Shown here: positions 42,415-52,622 of the stretch, piece by piece
Layout: the number at the start of each line of letters is the position of its first letter
Numbering within the stretch: position 1 is the stretch's first letter
The notes under the pieces: generated by a model
The model's database searches: none
What the model saw: only the letters and a program-made list of their open reading frames with translations
What the model was told of the DNA's origin: nothing
NCBI GenBank assembly: GCA_043228905.1
Contig: JBHGNT010000014.1
Coordinates: 9,548,001-9,612,000, forward strand
Origin: Azolla caroliniana
Taxonomy: Eukaryota > Polypodiophyta
Direction of reading: 5' to 3'
DNA length: 64,000 nt
Made by a program: the position numbers and the translations under genes

Positions 42415-45400
42415 AGCCCTAGATCTGTGCAGCCCATTAGTGGTTCCATTCCCTCTAAGCAAGTTAGCAATGTGTTCGTAGCCCAAGTAACAGTTAGTAC
42501 TAAAAGTACTCCTCCAGTACATGTCTTAGCACTTCTAGATTCCAGAGCTGATTCTTGCTTCATGGATAGGAAATTTGCCCAAGCTCATCAGATATCTCTC
42601 AGAAAACTCCCGTGTCCTGCCCTTGTAGTAGTCGTCGATGGTCGTCCCATTGCCTCAGGAAATATCATAGAAGAGTCAAAGCCCGTTAATGTTGTCCTAG
42701 ATAATCTAGCATGTGTCATATCATTTAATATAATTAGCATCCCAGAACACCCCATTGTCTTAGGATTACCATGGTTCGAATTACATAACCTAGACATAGA
42801 TTGGCGGACAAGAGAAATCCGGCATCGAAAAGCCCAAGGGTCTACTCATGAGATTGCAACGATTTCACTACATCAGTTGCGTGAGGAAGGATGCAAGGAA
42901 GAAATGTTCCTCTTTGCAATATTAGTAAACCCCTCCAGCACCACTAAAGAGGATTCCACCGTTCAACTTCCAGAGAAGTATCATCAGTATGCCGATGTGT
43001 TTGATAAAGTACAAGCCAGTATGCTTCCTCACCATTGACCATATGATTGCCCCATCGATTTACAACCGGGGAAAGAGCCACCTTGGGGACCGATCTACAA
43101 TTTGTCACCAACTGAACTGGAAGTCCTTCGAGCCTATATAGAGGAGAATTTGGAGAATGGTTTCATACGACATTCGAAATCTCCAGCCGGCGCACCCATT
43201 TTCTTCGTCAAGAAAAAGGATGGTTCACTTCGGCTCGTTGTAGATTATCGTGGCTTGAATAAGGTTACAATCCGAAATAGGTATGCACTCCCCCTTATCT
43301 CAAGTATTTTAGAACGGATCAATGGTGCCAGGTTCTTCACGAAGATCGACTTACGGGGAGCCTATAACCTCGTACGGATCCAACCAGGAGATGAATGGAA
43401 GACCGCGTTCCGCACCAGATATGGGCACTTCGAGTATACGGTCATGTCGTTTGGCCTCACTAATGCGCCAGCAGTCTTCCAGCACATGGCAAATGATATT
43501 TTCCGAGATCTCTTGGATGTGTGTCTAATCATCTATTTGGATGATCTACTGGTTTACTCGAAGACCCAAGAAGAGCATGATTCTCATGTACTGTTAGTAC
43601 TAAAACGACTTCAAGAACATGGTCTCTATACAAAGCTGGAAAAATGTAGTTTCGGGTGCAACCAGGTGGAATTTCTCGGCTATGTCATTTCCTCAGAAGG
43701 CATCTCCATGGACCCAGCTAAGGTCAAAACGGTGGTAGAATGGCAGACTCCGCGTTCGGTGCGGGATGTGCAATGCTTTCTAGGCTTTGCCAATTTTTAC
43801 CGGAAGTTAAGGATTACTCAAAGCTCGTTTTGCCTCTTACACAACTTACTAGGAAGGGACAATCGTTCGTTTGGTCTGAAGAAGCGGACATGGCTTTTGA
43901 GAATCTTAAACAGGCATTTACATCGGCTCCGATTCTAGCTCATGTTGATCCAGAAAAACCATTCATCATTGAAGCGGACGCATCGGATTTTGCATTGGGA
44001 AGCATTCTATCACAACGAGGTAATGACGAAAAGCTACATCCTGTGGCTTTTCACTCACGCAAGTTTGACGCCGCCGAAATCAACTACGAAATTCATGATA
44101 AAGAGCTATTGGCTATAGTGGACTCTTTTATGCAATGGAGGCATTTTCTAGAGTGATCTTCTCATCAAGTCACTATATTCAGTGACCACAAAAACTTCAC
44201 CTATTTTCAAGACGCTCATGTGTTAAATCGACGTCAAGCTCGGTGGGCCCATTTTCTCACGCGTTTCGACTTCAAGATTACATATCGACCTGGGAAACAT
44301 CAAGGGAAAGCAAATGCATTATCACGGCGTTCGTACCTAGCACCGCGTCCCGGCGAGCCAGCTTTCGATAACCAAAAGCAAGTAATCTTGGGACCGGCAT
44401 GACTGCAAGCAACACAGGTCTTTGGCATGCCCATGGATTCCCACGTTATCGATATCATACGTGCGGACCTGAAGACAGATGCTTTCGCCCAAGCTATACT
44501 AGCACAAATTGATCCCTCTCGAGCGTTGTGTTCACAGCCGCAACCACCAGGTACGGACTATCGGCAATTCAAATACCATGATGGATTACTCTTCTTTAAA
44601 GAACTTTTGTATGTTCCTAATGGTTCTTCCCGCCTTCAAGTAGTACAAAACTGTCATGACACATATACAGTTGGGCATTTTGGTAGTACTAAAACATTAG
44701 ATTTAGTACAACGATCATTCTGGTGGCCCCGTATGCGACAATTTGTCGAAGATTTTGTTCGGACTTGTGACACATGCTGCAGAGCGAAAATGCCAAGGCA
44801 TCATCCATATGGTTTATTAGAACCATTACCAATTCCAAGCAAGCCGTGGCAATCCATTGTTCTAGACTTCATCATAGATCTTCCAGTCTCTAAGGGGTTC
44901 AATGCGATTCTAACAGTGGTAGATCGATATACGAAGATGACTCATTTTTTGCCATGTACTAAGGAAATCTCCAGTGAAGACACCGCCGAAATTGTCATGC
45001 GTGAAGTATGTCGGCATCATGGACTTCCCAATAGTATCATCAGCGACCGTGGACCCCAGTTCATGTCAAAATTCTGGAAGCACCTTTTTAAAATGCTCAA
45101 GGTCACTTTTAACCTCTCCTCCGGCTACCACCCACAAACCGACGGCCAAGCCGAACGAACAAATCAAACGCTGGAGCAGTAACTGCAGTGCTTTCTCAGC
45201 TATCATCAGGATGACTGGGCAGATATTCTCCACTTCGCCGAATTTGCCTATAATAACTCTATCCACGCATCGACTAAAGTTACGCCATTTTATGCTTATA
45301 CGGGATGTCACCCCCGGTGGTGTGTACTTGAAACCCCAGAGGTGTCCACAAATCCTTGCGCGGAGGATCGTTTGGAGCGGTTACGCAAGATACAAGCGGA

Positions 45401-45964
45401 TTTATCTACTCATCTCCAACAAGCTCAGCAAACACACAAGGTTTATGCGGATCGTCATCGACTCCCATCCAGTTTTAACATTGGAGATCGGGTATGGCTA
45501 CTCCGACGACACATCAAGACTACTCGCCCATGCGAGAAGTTGGATTATCGGCGATTAGGTCCTTTTCGTATCATAGGAAAGATTAATGATGTCACTTTTC
45601 GTCTCGATCTATACCTCCACAACTTCGGATACATCCGGTGTTTCATAGTTCTCTCCTTGAACCCTATCAAGAGAGCACCATCCCAGGACGTATTACACAG
45701 CCTCCACCCCCGATCGAGCTTGAAGATGGACCTGAGTACGAGGTTGCCGCCATCCTTGATTCCAAGATTGTTCGCAACAAGCTCTACTATCTAGTCGATT
45801 GTCTAGGATATAGTCCCAGTGAGCGTACTTGGGAACTGATAGAGAATGTCACCAATGCTCGTGCACTTCTTGAAGACTTCCATCATCAATATCCAGACAA
45901 ACCGGGTCCTCAATCCAAAATGACTCGTTACACTCGTCGTTTTAAAGGGCGGATAGTGTCATGA
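42377..45964 (+). pseudogene. pol: Chromovirus 2 Pol with chromodomain
   Basis: Protease reads LLDSRADSCFMDR, so the DSG site has become DSR. TGA at 43036 replaces Arg. RT (43102-43800) is otherwise well kept, with [12 protein letters not shown] 4-bp deletion near 43807 (YRKLRITQ) shifts the frame. RNase H continues 43817-44156 to TGA, and further stops are at 44401 and 45181. The integrase finger and core (HCHDTYTVGHFG, LDFIIDLP, SDRGPQFMSKFW, DGQAERTNQT) lie at 44640-45180. A 2-bp insertion near 45612 separates the chromodomain (45720-45850; YEVAAILDSK, YYLVDCLGYSPSERTW), in which the cage Trp of VDW is Cys. Confidence 0.9.
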
Positions 45965-46247
45965 TATGGCAAGACTCAAACCCATGACCTTATGGTACAT
46001 GGGTCGAGCTCTTGACCATTAGACTATATATTGTAATACGTAGAATATTATTTTCATTTATGTTTTATTATAGAAAATTGATGTATATTCCAGATTTCTC
46101 TGGAACATTCTAGAAACTTCAGGAGTATTCCTTAGAACACTATAAAAGGAGGCACGAGGCATTATTTCGAACCAAATCGGTTCAACGCCAGTCGTAAGCC
46201 TCCCAGCTACTACTGTACATTCTCTTCACATAATATATATCTTTTCT

Positions 46248-46294
<47 letters not shown>

Positions 46295-46397
46295 CCTCTC
46301 ACTCACTCTTTCCTTCTCTCGAGAGTTCTTCACCTCTCTTAGTACTAATACTTCTTTTAGTACTAATTCCTTCTCTGTCTTAGTACTATTCCTGACA
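45957..46397 (+). repeat. Chromovirus 2, 3' LTR
   Basis: It starts TGTCATGATATGG and ends CTGACA, with TATA at 46141 and the exact primer-site complement at 46174-46185. The purine tract TTTAAAGGGCGGATAG is just upstream. GTAAA follows at 46398. Confidence 0.94.
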
Positions 46398-46444
46398 GTA
46401 AAGGGGTTTCAACAAAAGAAAGGGGTCGATTTTTATGAGATCTT
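46398..46444 (+). pseudogene. Copia A, fragment 3
   Basis: GTAAAGGGGTTTC gives VKGF, then QQKKGVDFYEI, completing the RT motif cut by chromovirus 2. It ends at ATCTT (46440-46444), the copia B target site, and the next residues are at 50096. Confidence 0.92.
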
Positions 46445-46554
46445 TGTTGAGAAATCGATGCGGAATAGATCACAATAAACGAACTACCCGCTGAAATACG
46501 AATTACAGAAATGCTAGAAAGACAAGATAAACAAATGTACACAGAGATTTATGT
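46445..46554 (-). repeat. Copia B, truncated 3' LTR
   Basis: It matches 49536-49645 up to GAGATTTAYGT. The sequence then jumps into RT (ACAGTGATCAGCCTG). Confidence 0.88.
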
Positions 46555-48399
46555 ACAGTGATCAGCCTGTGTTTTCTGGAACCGATGTTCCATCATGAAG
46601 GACTCGAATTTCTTGTACCATTGGTGTGGAGCTTGTTTCAGACCGTACAAGCTTTTCCTCAGTCGACACACCAGATTCTCTTTCCTTTTCTCCTCAAAGC
46701 CTTCGGGTTAATGCATGTAGATCTCTTCGTCTAACTCCCCGTGCAGAAATGCAGTTTTGACATCCAATTGTTCGATCTCTAGGTCCAAACTGGCCGCTAT
46801 GCTCAGAATAGTTTGAATGGATGTCATCTTCACGACTGGTGCAAATATTTCGTCAAAGTCGACGCCCTTCTTCTTTTGGAAACCCTTCACCACTATGCGG
46901 GCTTTATACCTGGGCTTGCTGTCAACTTCTCCAATCTTCACCTTGTAGACCCATTTATTCCTAAGTGCTCTCTTACCTTTCGGCAGCTCTACTAGGTCAT
47001 AGGTGTAATTCGCATGCAAGGATTCCATCTCCTCTTGCATCGTGTTCAGCCATTTTTCTTTTCTCTCGTTGGCAATGGCTTCTTCATAGCACTCCGGTTC
47101 ACCGTCATCAGTCAAGCGGACATATTGATTGGCATATGTAGTCGGTGCCTTCCTTTCTCTGAGTGGGTACCTTCGTCCACTCGTTGTTGGCTCTCTTCCA
47201 CATGTCTCTGCCAACTCTTCTCTTTGCTCGGGATTCTGCTCATCAATCGGCATCTCCAGGTTGGATAACTCCAACTCATATTCATCAATTGACTTCAGCA
47301 GCTCTGCCAACTCTGACTCGTAGTTAGTCAGTCTTTCCGAGTCAACCGACTCTGATTCGGCTCTATCGGCCAGTTGTCTCCTTACAGCTGTCGGTGACGA
47401 CTCACTTGGCCTTAAGTCGATAGTAGTCGAGGTTAACTGGGGAGTTGGTTCCGACTTCTCTTGCTTCCGGTCTTCAATTGTCTTGTCTTCTAGAAAGACT
47501 ACATCCCGACTTCTCACTACCTTCTTGTCGACTAAGTCCCATAACTTGTAGCCGAACTCATCTTCCGAGTATCCGATGAATATGCATGCTTTCGACTTGT
47601 TGTCGAGCTTTGACCTCTGATCCTTTGGTACATGCATATACGCCAAACATCCGAACACCTTCAGATGTTGATAAGAGACATCCTTACTTGTCCACACTCT
47701 CTGTGGGACATCACCCTTTAATGGCACTGAGGGAGACTTGTTGATCAGATAAACAACTGTGTACATCGTCTCAGCCCAATAGGATTTCAGCAGTTTCGCT
47801 TGAGAGAGCATGCTCCTCACTCTCTCCATGATCGTTCGATTCATCCTCTCTGCAAGCCCGTTCAACTCTGGGGTCTTTGGCACTGTGTATTCGATTTGAA
47901 TACCTTGGCCCTTGTAGTATTCCTCAAACTGCCCTTTGTACTCGCCACCGTTGTCAGTTGGGACAACCTTCAGTTTCTGACCCGACTCTCTTTCAGTTCT
48001 TGCTTGGAACTCCTTGAAAACTGACAGTACTTGATCCTTCGACTTCAGTACGAAGGCCCATGTTTTCCGACTGTAGTCGTCAATAAACGTTACAAAGTAT
48101 TGTCCTCCTCGATGCGATGGAGCATCCACATAGCACACATCTGTGTGCATTAGTTCCAGTGCAGCTTCTCTTCTCCTCGGTGGTCTCGTGTGGAATGTCG
48201 TCCTGTTCTGCTTTCCGGCTAAGCAGTCGACACACTTCTCTAGGTGTACTCCCTTGACTTCTGGTAGAAGTTTCTGGTCGGCTAACAGGTGCATTCCCTT
48301 CTCACTCATGTGGCCTAGCCTCTTATGCCATATCTCCCCTACCGAGTCGGCTGCGACGTTTACTTCCGATTTGCACAGTCGGGCATGCATCATGTACAA
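46555..48399 (-). pseudogene. Copia B GAG-pre-integrase, integrase and truncated RT
   Basis: An open frame of 563 codons (48399-46708 minus) has IWHKRLGHMSEKGMHLLA, CVDCLAGKQNR, catalytic D in LMHTDVCYVD, D in VPTDNGGEY, E in NGLAERMNRTI, then SVPLKGDVPQRVW, an acidic linker, and RT up to KTAFLHGELDEEIYMH. After TAA at 46708 RT continues as EGFEEKRKENLVCRLRK and stops at ADHCT (46560), so the YVDD active site and RNase H are missing. The integrase itself looks complete. Confidence 0.9.
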
Positions 48400-49510
48400 T
48401 TTGCCTTCTTTCTGTGCTCAGGCCACTATGAGATTTCCTCAGCAGAACTTCCACATGCCATTCCGAAAACTACCACTGTAGCCTTCGTCGTCAAGCCTTT
48501 GATCCCCGGCTATGACCCATCTTTACATAGCCATGATCCCCGGCTATGTAAGTCAAGAAATACTCTCTCGACGGAGTAATATGGAAGGATGCGCCGAAGT
48601 CGATCACCCACGTGCAATCTTCACTCGCAAGATTTGCACTCGTCTGTTCACAAAAGAACAGGAGTTCTTCATTGCTCATAGCAATGGCTGAAGTGTTCTC
48701 GTCATCTGGAATCTTCCGAGGTTCGACATTGTTTCCGACAGACTTATCTTTCTTCATGTGTTGGCAATCCTTCTGGAAGTGTCCAGGTTTTCCGCAATAG
48801 AAGCACGCAGGCTTTCCTCTGGACTTCGATTTGGCGTGGGATTTGTCTGTTCACTGCGGACTTCTTCTTCGCCGGTCTCTTCCTTTGTCCATATGTTGAG
48901 TCAGATTCGACTTCGTTTGGGACAGGACTCCTTTGTCTTTCCTCCTTGCCTCCTTGTTTAGGATGTTTGTCTTCACCGTTTGTAAAGACAAGTTCTCTTC
49001 TTGACAAGAGGTGCTGAGAGTAACCACCAGGTTCTCCCAGCTTTCCGGCAGTGTGCACATCAGCAGAATGGCCTACATTGCGTCATCCAGGGGAAACTTG
49101 GTCGTGGCAAGTTGATTTACATACCCCATAAATGTGTTGATGTGTTCAATGATGCTCTCACCGTCTCTGTATTTCAGGCGTACGATTTTTCTCATTAGCG
49201 AGGTTTTGTTTAGCGTGTTCTTCCTCTCGTACAGTACCGACAGCTTCTGCCACATCTCGTGGGCATTCGTGTCGTTCGCCACATGCTGAAGGACACTTAC
49301 ATCGACACATTGTCGGATTGTGGCCACCGCCTTCCTATTCAGAAGCTTCCAGTTCAACTCCAATACCCCCCTGGGTATTTCTGCTCTGTCAACTGGCTCG
49401 TACAGGTCTTTGACTATGAGAAGGTCTTCCACCTTTATCTTCCAGTCTGCATAGTTATGTGAGTTTAGAACTATCATACCTGGGAAACCGCTAACACCTC
49501 CTTCCATGCT
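48400..49510 (-). pseudogene. gag: Copia B Gag, knuckle and protease
   Basis: Gag starts near 49506 (MEGGVSGFPGMIVLNSHNYA) and runs to about 49073 with KLSVLYERKNTLNKTSLM and FMGYVNQLATTKFPLDDAM. A frameshift leads to LLSRRELVFTNGEDKHPKQ and the knuckle CFYCGKPGHFQKDC (about 48800-48760, partly in another frame). Protease CTWVIDFGASFHITPSREYF lies near 48630, with DFGAS in place of DSGAS. Three reading-frame changes are needed to read the whole. Confidence 0.82.
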
Positions 49511-49520
49511 TGCACCTAAA

Positions 49521-49532
49521 GCTCTGATACCA
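49521..49532 (-). other. Copia B primer binding site (initiator tRNA-Met)
   Basis: The minus strand reads TGGTATCAGAGC, 3 nt from the LTR. Confidence 0.94.
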
Positions 49533-49535
49533 GTT

Positions 49536-50095
49536 TGTTGAGAAGTCAATGCGGAATAGATCACAATATACGAACTACGCGCTGAAATATGAATTATAGA
49601 AATGCTAGAAAGACAAGATAAACAAATGTACTCAGAGATTTACGTGGAAACCCCAAAACGGGGAAAACCACGGGTGAACAAAACTTCACTATAACTAGTG
49701 GATATACAACACAGAGATGATTACAACACTCTATCGAGTGTATCAGCCATACAAGGCTCTTCGCGTTTGTTGTTACACACACAGCTATGGTGCGGCTCAC
49801 ACACACTCTCTGCACACTCTCTAATCTCTGTTTTTTCTCTTCATCTCACAAACAACATGTTTTCCCTAGTTGCATATATACTTACGCAACTTTCTGGTTA
49901 TTTACATACGTAGCCCTCATGGGGCGCACACTTAGACTATTTACAAATATAGTCTCCCGAGTTGGTTATTTACACGATTCCAATTTCGGCCTCGGCCGAG
50001 TTCCTCATCAACTTGGCTCCTGTTTTCTGACTCTTCGATTGTCAGCTTTCCGAACAGTTGGATCATCCTCCCACTAGAGGGACATATTCCCAACA
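49536..50095 (-). repeat. Copia B, 5' LTR
   Basis: Plus-strand ends are TGTTGAGAAGTCAATG and ATTCCCAACA. The first 110 bp match 46445-46554. ATCTT follows. Confidence 0.92.
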
Positions 50096-51352
50096 ATCTT
50101 CGCACCAGTCGTAAAGATGAGACCCATTCGAACAATGCTAGGTATTGCTGCCAATATGAATCTTGAGATAGAGCAGTTGGATGTCAAGACAACACTCCTA
50201 CATGGAGAATTAGACGAAGAGATTTATATGCTGCAACCCGAAGGCTTCGTGGAGAAAGGAAAAGAGAATATGGCATGTCGACTAAGGAAAAAATTGTATG
50301 GTTTGAAACAAGCTCCACGTCAATGGTACAAGAAGTTCAAATCCTTCATGCTGGAACATGGGTTCCATAAAACATAAGCTGATCATTGTGTGTTTGTCAA
50401 AAGGTACAATGAAGGCGACTTCTTGATTCTCTTGCTATATGTGGATGATATGTTAGTGGTCGGTCAAGATACCAAGAAGATTGTGAGCTTGAAGAGAGCC
50501 CTAGGTAAGTCGTTTACCATGAAAGATCTTGGACCGGCCAAACAGAACTTGGGGATGCACATAGTTTGAGACCGAACAAAGAATGTGTTATGGTTGTCAT
50601 AAGAGAAATATGTGACAAAGATCTTGGAAAGATTTAACATGTCAGAAGCAAAACCAATTGGGTCTACATTTCCGACCAATTGCAAGTTGAATGCTAGGCA
50701 ATGTCCAAAAGGGGAGAAGGACAAGGAAGAGATGAGGAAAGTACCATACGACAGTTTAATGTATGTTATGGTATGCATGAGACCAGACATAACATTTGCA
50801 GTCGGAACGGTAAGCTGATATATGAGTAATCCAAGTCGAGAACACTAAGCAACACTAAAGTGGATACTCAGGTACTTGAAAGACACCTCAAGGGTGTGCC
50901 TTAGGTATGGTTTCAGAAAACCTGTGCTCAAAGGCTTTACTGATTCAGACATGGCAAGGGGAGCAGTGTCATGGCAGTCAAGACCGTGGCTTTGTCGGCC
51001 ACATAGGCAGAATACATGGCTACTGTAGAGGTTGGCAATGAACTTATATGGATGAGGAGCTTTCTTAGTGAACTAGCAATGAAGCAAGAAGAATTCTTGC
51101 TCCATTGTGATAGTCAAAGTGCCATACATCTAGCGAAGAACGTTGTGTACCACTCTCGAACCAAGTACATACAGAGAAGGTATCAGTGGTTACGAGAAAA
51201 GGTGGTTGAGGGGAGAGTTTACCCTTGTGAAGAACCATACTGAAGATAATGGATCCGGCATGCTTACGAAGCCACTACCTATGGACAGACTTAGAGTCTG
51301 TCGACAGAAGACAAGACTAGTTGACTTTGCCCATAGGAGTGAAGGGGGAGTT
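50096..51352 (+). pseudogene. Copia A, fragment 4 (RT end and RNase H)
   Basis: It continues with IFAPVVKMRPIRTMLGI, EQLDVKTTLLHGELDEEIYM, LYGLKQAPRQWYKKFKSF, LLLYVDDMLVV (YVDD near 50440), MKDLGPAKQNLGMHIV and ERFNMSEAKPIG. RNase H has RPDITFAVGTVS, a gap after GFTDSDMA (about 50950), HCDSQSAIHLAKNVVYHSRTKYI and MLTKPLPMDRL (frameshifted). Stops lie at 50376, 50567 and 50818. A purine tract GAAGGGGGAG (51341-51350) precedes the LTR. Confidence 0.9.
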
Positions 51353-51886
51353 TGTTAGGATTTGTCTCTCCTATGGGAGAAGTCAAGGAAGAAGTCGGAA
51401 GTCGAATCGATGAACCGGACACGGGATGGTCGGTCGGATCGACCATTGAGTCGACAGGGTGCTCAATTGGTTCTTGGAGGAGATAGAGAGCCGACTATGA
51501 CAGTCGACTACATTGATGGATGCTCCAAGTGAAGACAAAGCCGACAAGTCGAGCCGATTGGATGGTCAAATATAAGGCCGACTAGTCGGGCCGACCGGAT
51601 GGTCAAGGACAAGGCCGACTCGGGCCGATTAATTATGATAAACATTATATAATAATAATAATAACATCTACATTTGTAAATAACCCATACTTTGTATGAG
51701 TATAAATACACCTAGGGCAACCATTATGATGATGATGCGAGCTAGAGCTTTTGTAGCGGTGTGCAGAAGAGAGCAACAGAGACGAACAAGAGACGTGTGA
51801 GTGTGCGCAAGAGAGAGGCTGAGTTTAGTGAAACTCACCTAAACCCTAATCTATCTTTCTCATAGATCTACGGTCTGATCTTTACA
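51353..51886 (+). repeat. Copia A, 3' LTR (right end approximate)
   Basis: TGTTAGGATTTGTCTC follows the purine tract. GTATAAATACACC near 51699 is the TATA region. CTTTACA at 51880-51886 is the likely end. The 5' LTR is lost, so neither the end nor a target duplication can be confirmed. Many GCCGACTAGTCGG-like units occur. Confidence 0.7.
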
Positions 51887-52137
51887 TGCTTTTGTATTTG
51901 ATGATAGGCATGGAGTGAAATCGCATTTGTGAAAGTTGAAGGGAATACTAATGTGATAATTTTCTTTATTGGAGCAAGTGGAACTTCTTTCCTCAATAGA
52001 GTGTTCGTCTTGCCTATTGGCAATTCAACATGTTCCACCATACTCTATTGTGACACCGATTGTAAGGAGTGTTTTTCACACACATTTATTAATATAATTG
52101 TGTGTTTCATAGTACGGAATATACTTAAATGTATTGG
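51887..52137. other. Intergenic, AT-rich
   Basis: No gene is seen. It contains TTTTTCACACACATTTATTAA-type AT-rich sequence leading into the repeat at 52138. Confidence 0.5.
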
Positions 52138-52362
52138 CAAACATTCTTTTTCATACGTTTTTCAAACGAATGCATATGTTATAAATCCTATGGTTTTTTT
52201 TACGTTTTTTACCTTAACTTTATAAGTTATAAGTTATAAACTTACAAATTTTTTTATCTCATAATAAATCATGAATAAAAAAGTATGGTATCTACCAGAA
52301 TACTCCGAGGGTGATTATCATACTCCAATGATGGAAACATTCGCGAATGGTACGTATGGTTC
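52138..52362 (+). repeat. AT-rich dispersed repeat, copy 1 (MITE-like)
   Basis: It matches 58092-58316 in reverse orientation. Shared blocks include ATTCTTTTTCATACGTTT, GGTTTTTTTTAC, AAGTATGGTAT and TGGTACGTATGGTT. It lies about 260 bp upstream of the gene's ATG. Confidence 0.75.
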
Positions 52363-52622
52363 ATACTCTGGTGTGTTTTCACGAACGAGAGAGAGAGAGG
52401 AAGCAGGGCAGGGTACCCACTACCCATCACCATACTTTTCTAACGAATGACTACAGTTTCATCCATCACTCACTCTCTCTCTCTCTCGATCGACAGAATT
52501 TAGATTTTTGTTTATCTCTGCTTTGTCTACACACGGTCTCGAGATCTTTAGGGTTCCGCCGCCGTTTATCCCCAGAAACTATTACATCGGTTTATTTCAT
52601 GTTTCCTCAATCATAACAACTC
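52363..52622 (+). promoter_or_regulatory. Promoter and 5' leader of the RIN13-like gene
   Basis: No clear TATA box is seen. A CT run (about 52470-52488) and a telo-box-like TTTAGGGTT (about 52547-52555) followed by CCGCCGCCG are typical of plant leaders. Transcription start is not determinable. Confidence 0.5.

Larger units (their letters stand above)
35168..46397 (+). mobile_element. Chromovirus 2 (same family as chromovirus 1), inserted in copia A; host to copia K
   Basis: LTRs are 35168-35630 (463 bp) and 45957-46397 (441 bp); the length difference is mostly CT repeats. GTAAA flanks the element (35163-35167 and 46398-46402). The own sequence is 35168-36092 and 41603-46397. It shares the order, the self-priming site, the frameshift signal and the chromodomain with chromovirus 1. 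It has about five stops and two small indels in pol, so it is older or more decayed. Confidence 0.93.
46445..50095 (-). mobile_element. Copia B, inserted in copia A, 3'-deleted
   Basis: TGTTGAGAAATCG...TTCCCAACA ends are flanked by ATCTT (46440-46444 and 50096-50100). The 5' LTR (right) is 560 bp. Only about 110 bp of the 3' LTR remains, and the rest, with RNase H and part of RT, was removed by an internal deletion ending at 46555. It is the same broad family as copia A. Confidence 0.93.

Noticed and set aside
51900-52230. Small open frame upstream of the host gene as a real gene
   Set aside because: It is AT-rich, has no homology or motif, and part of it lies in a dispersed repeat.
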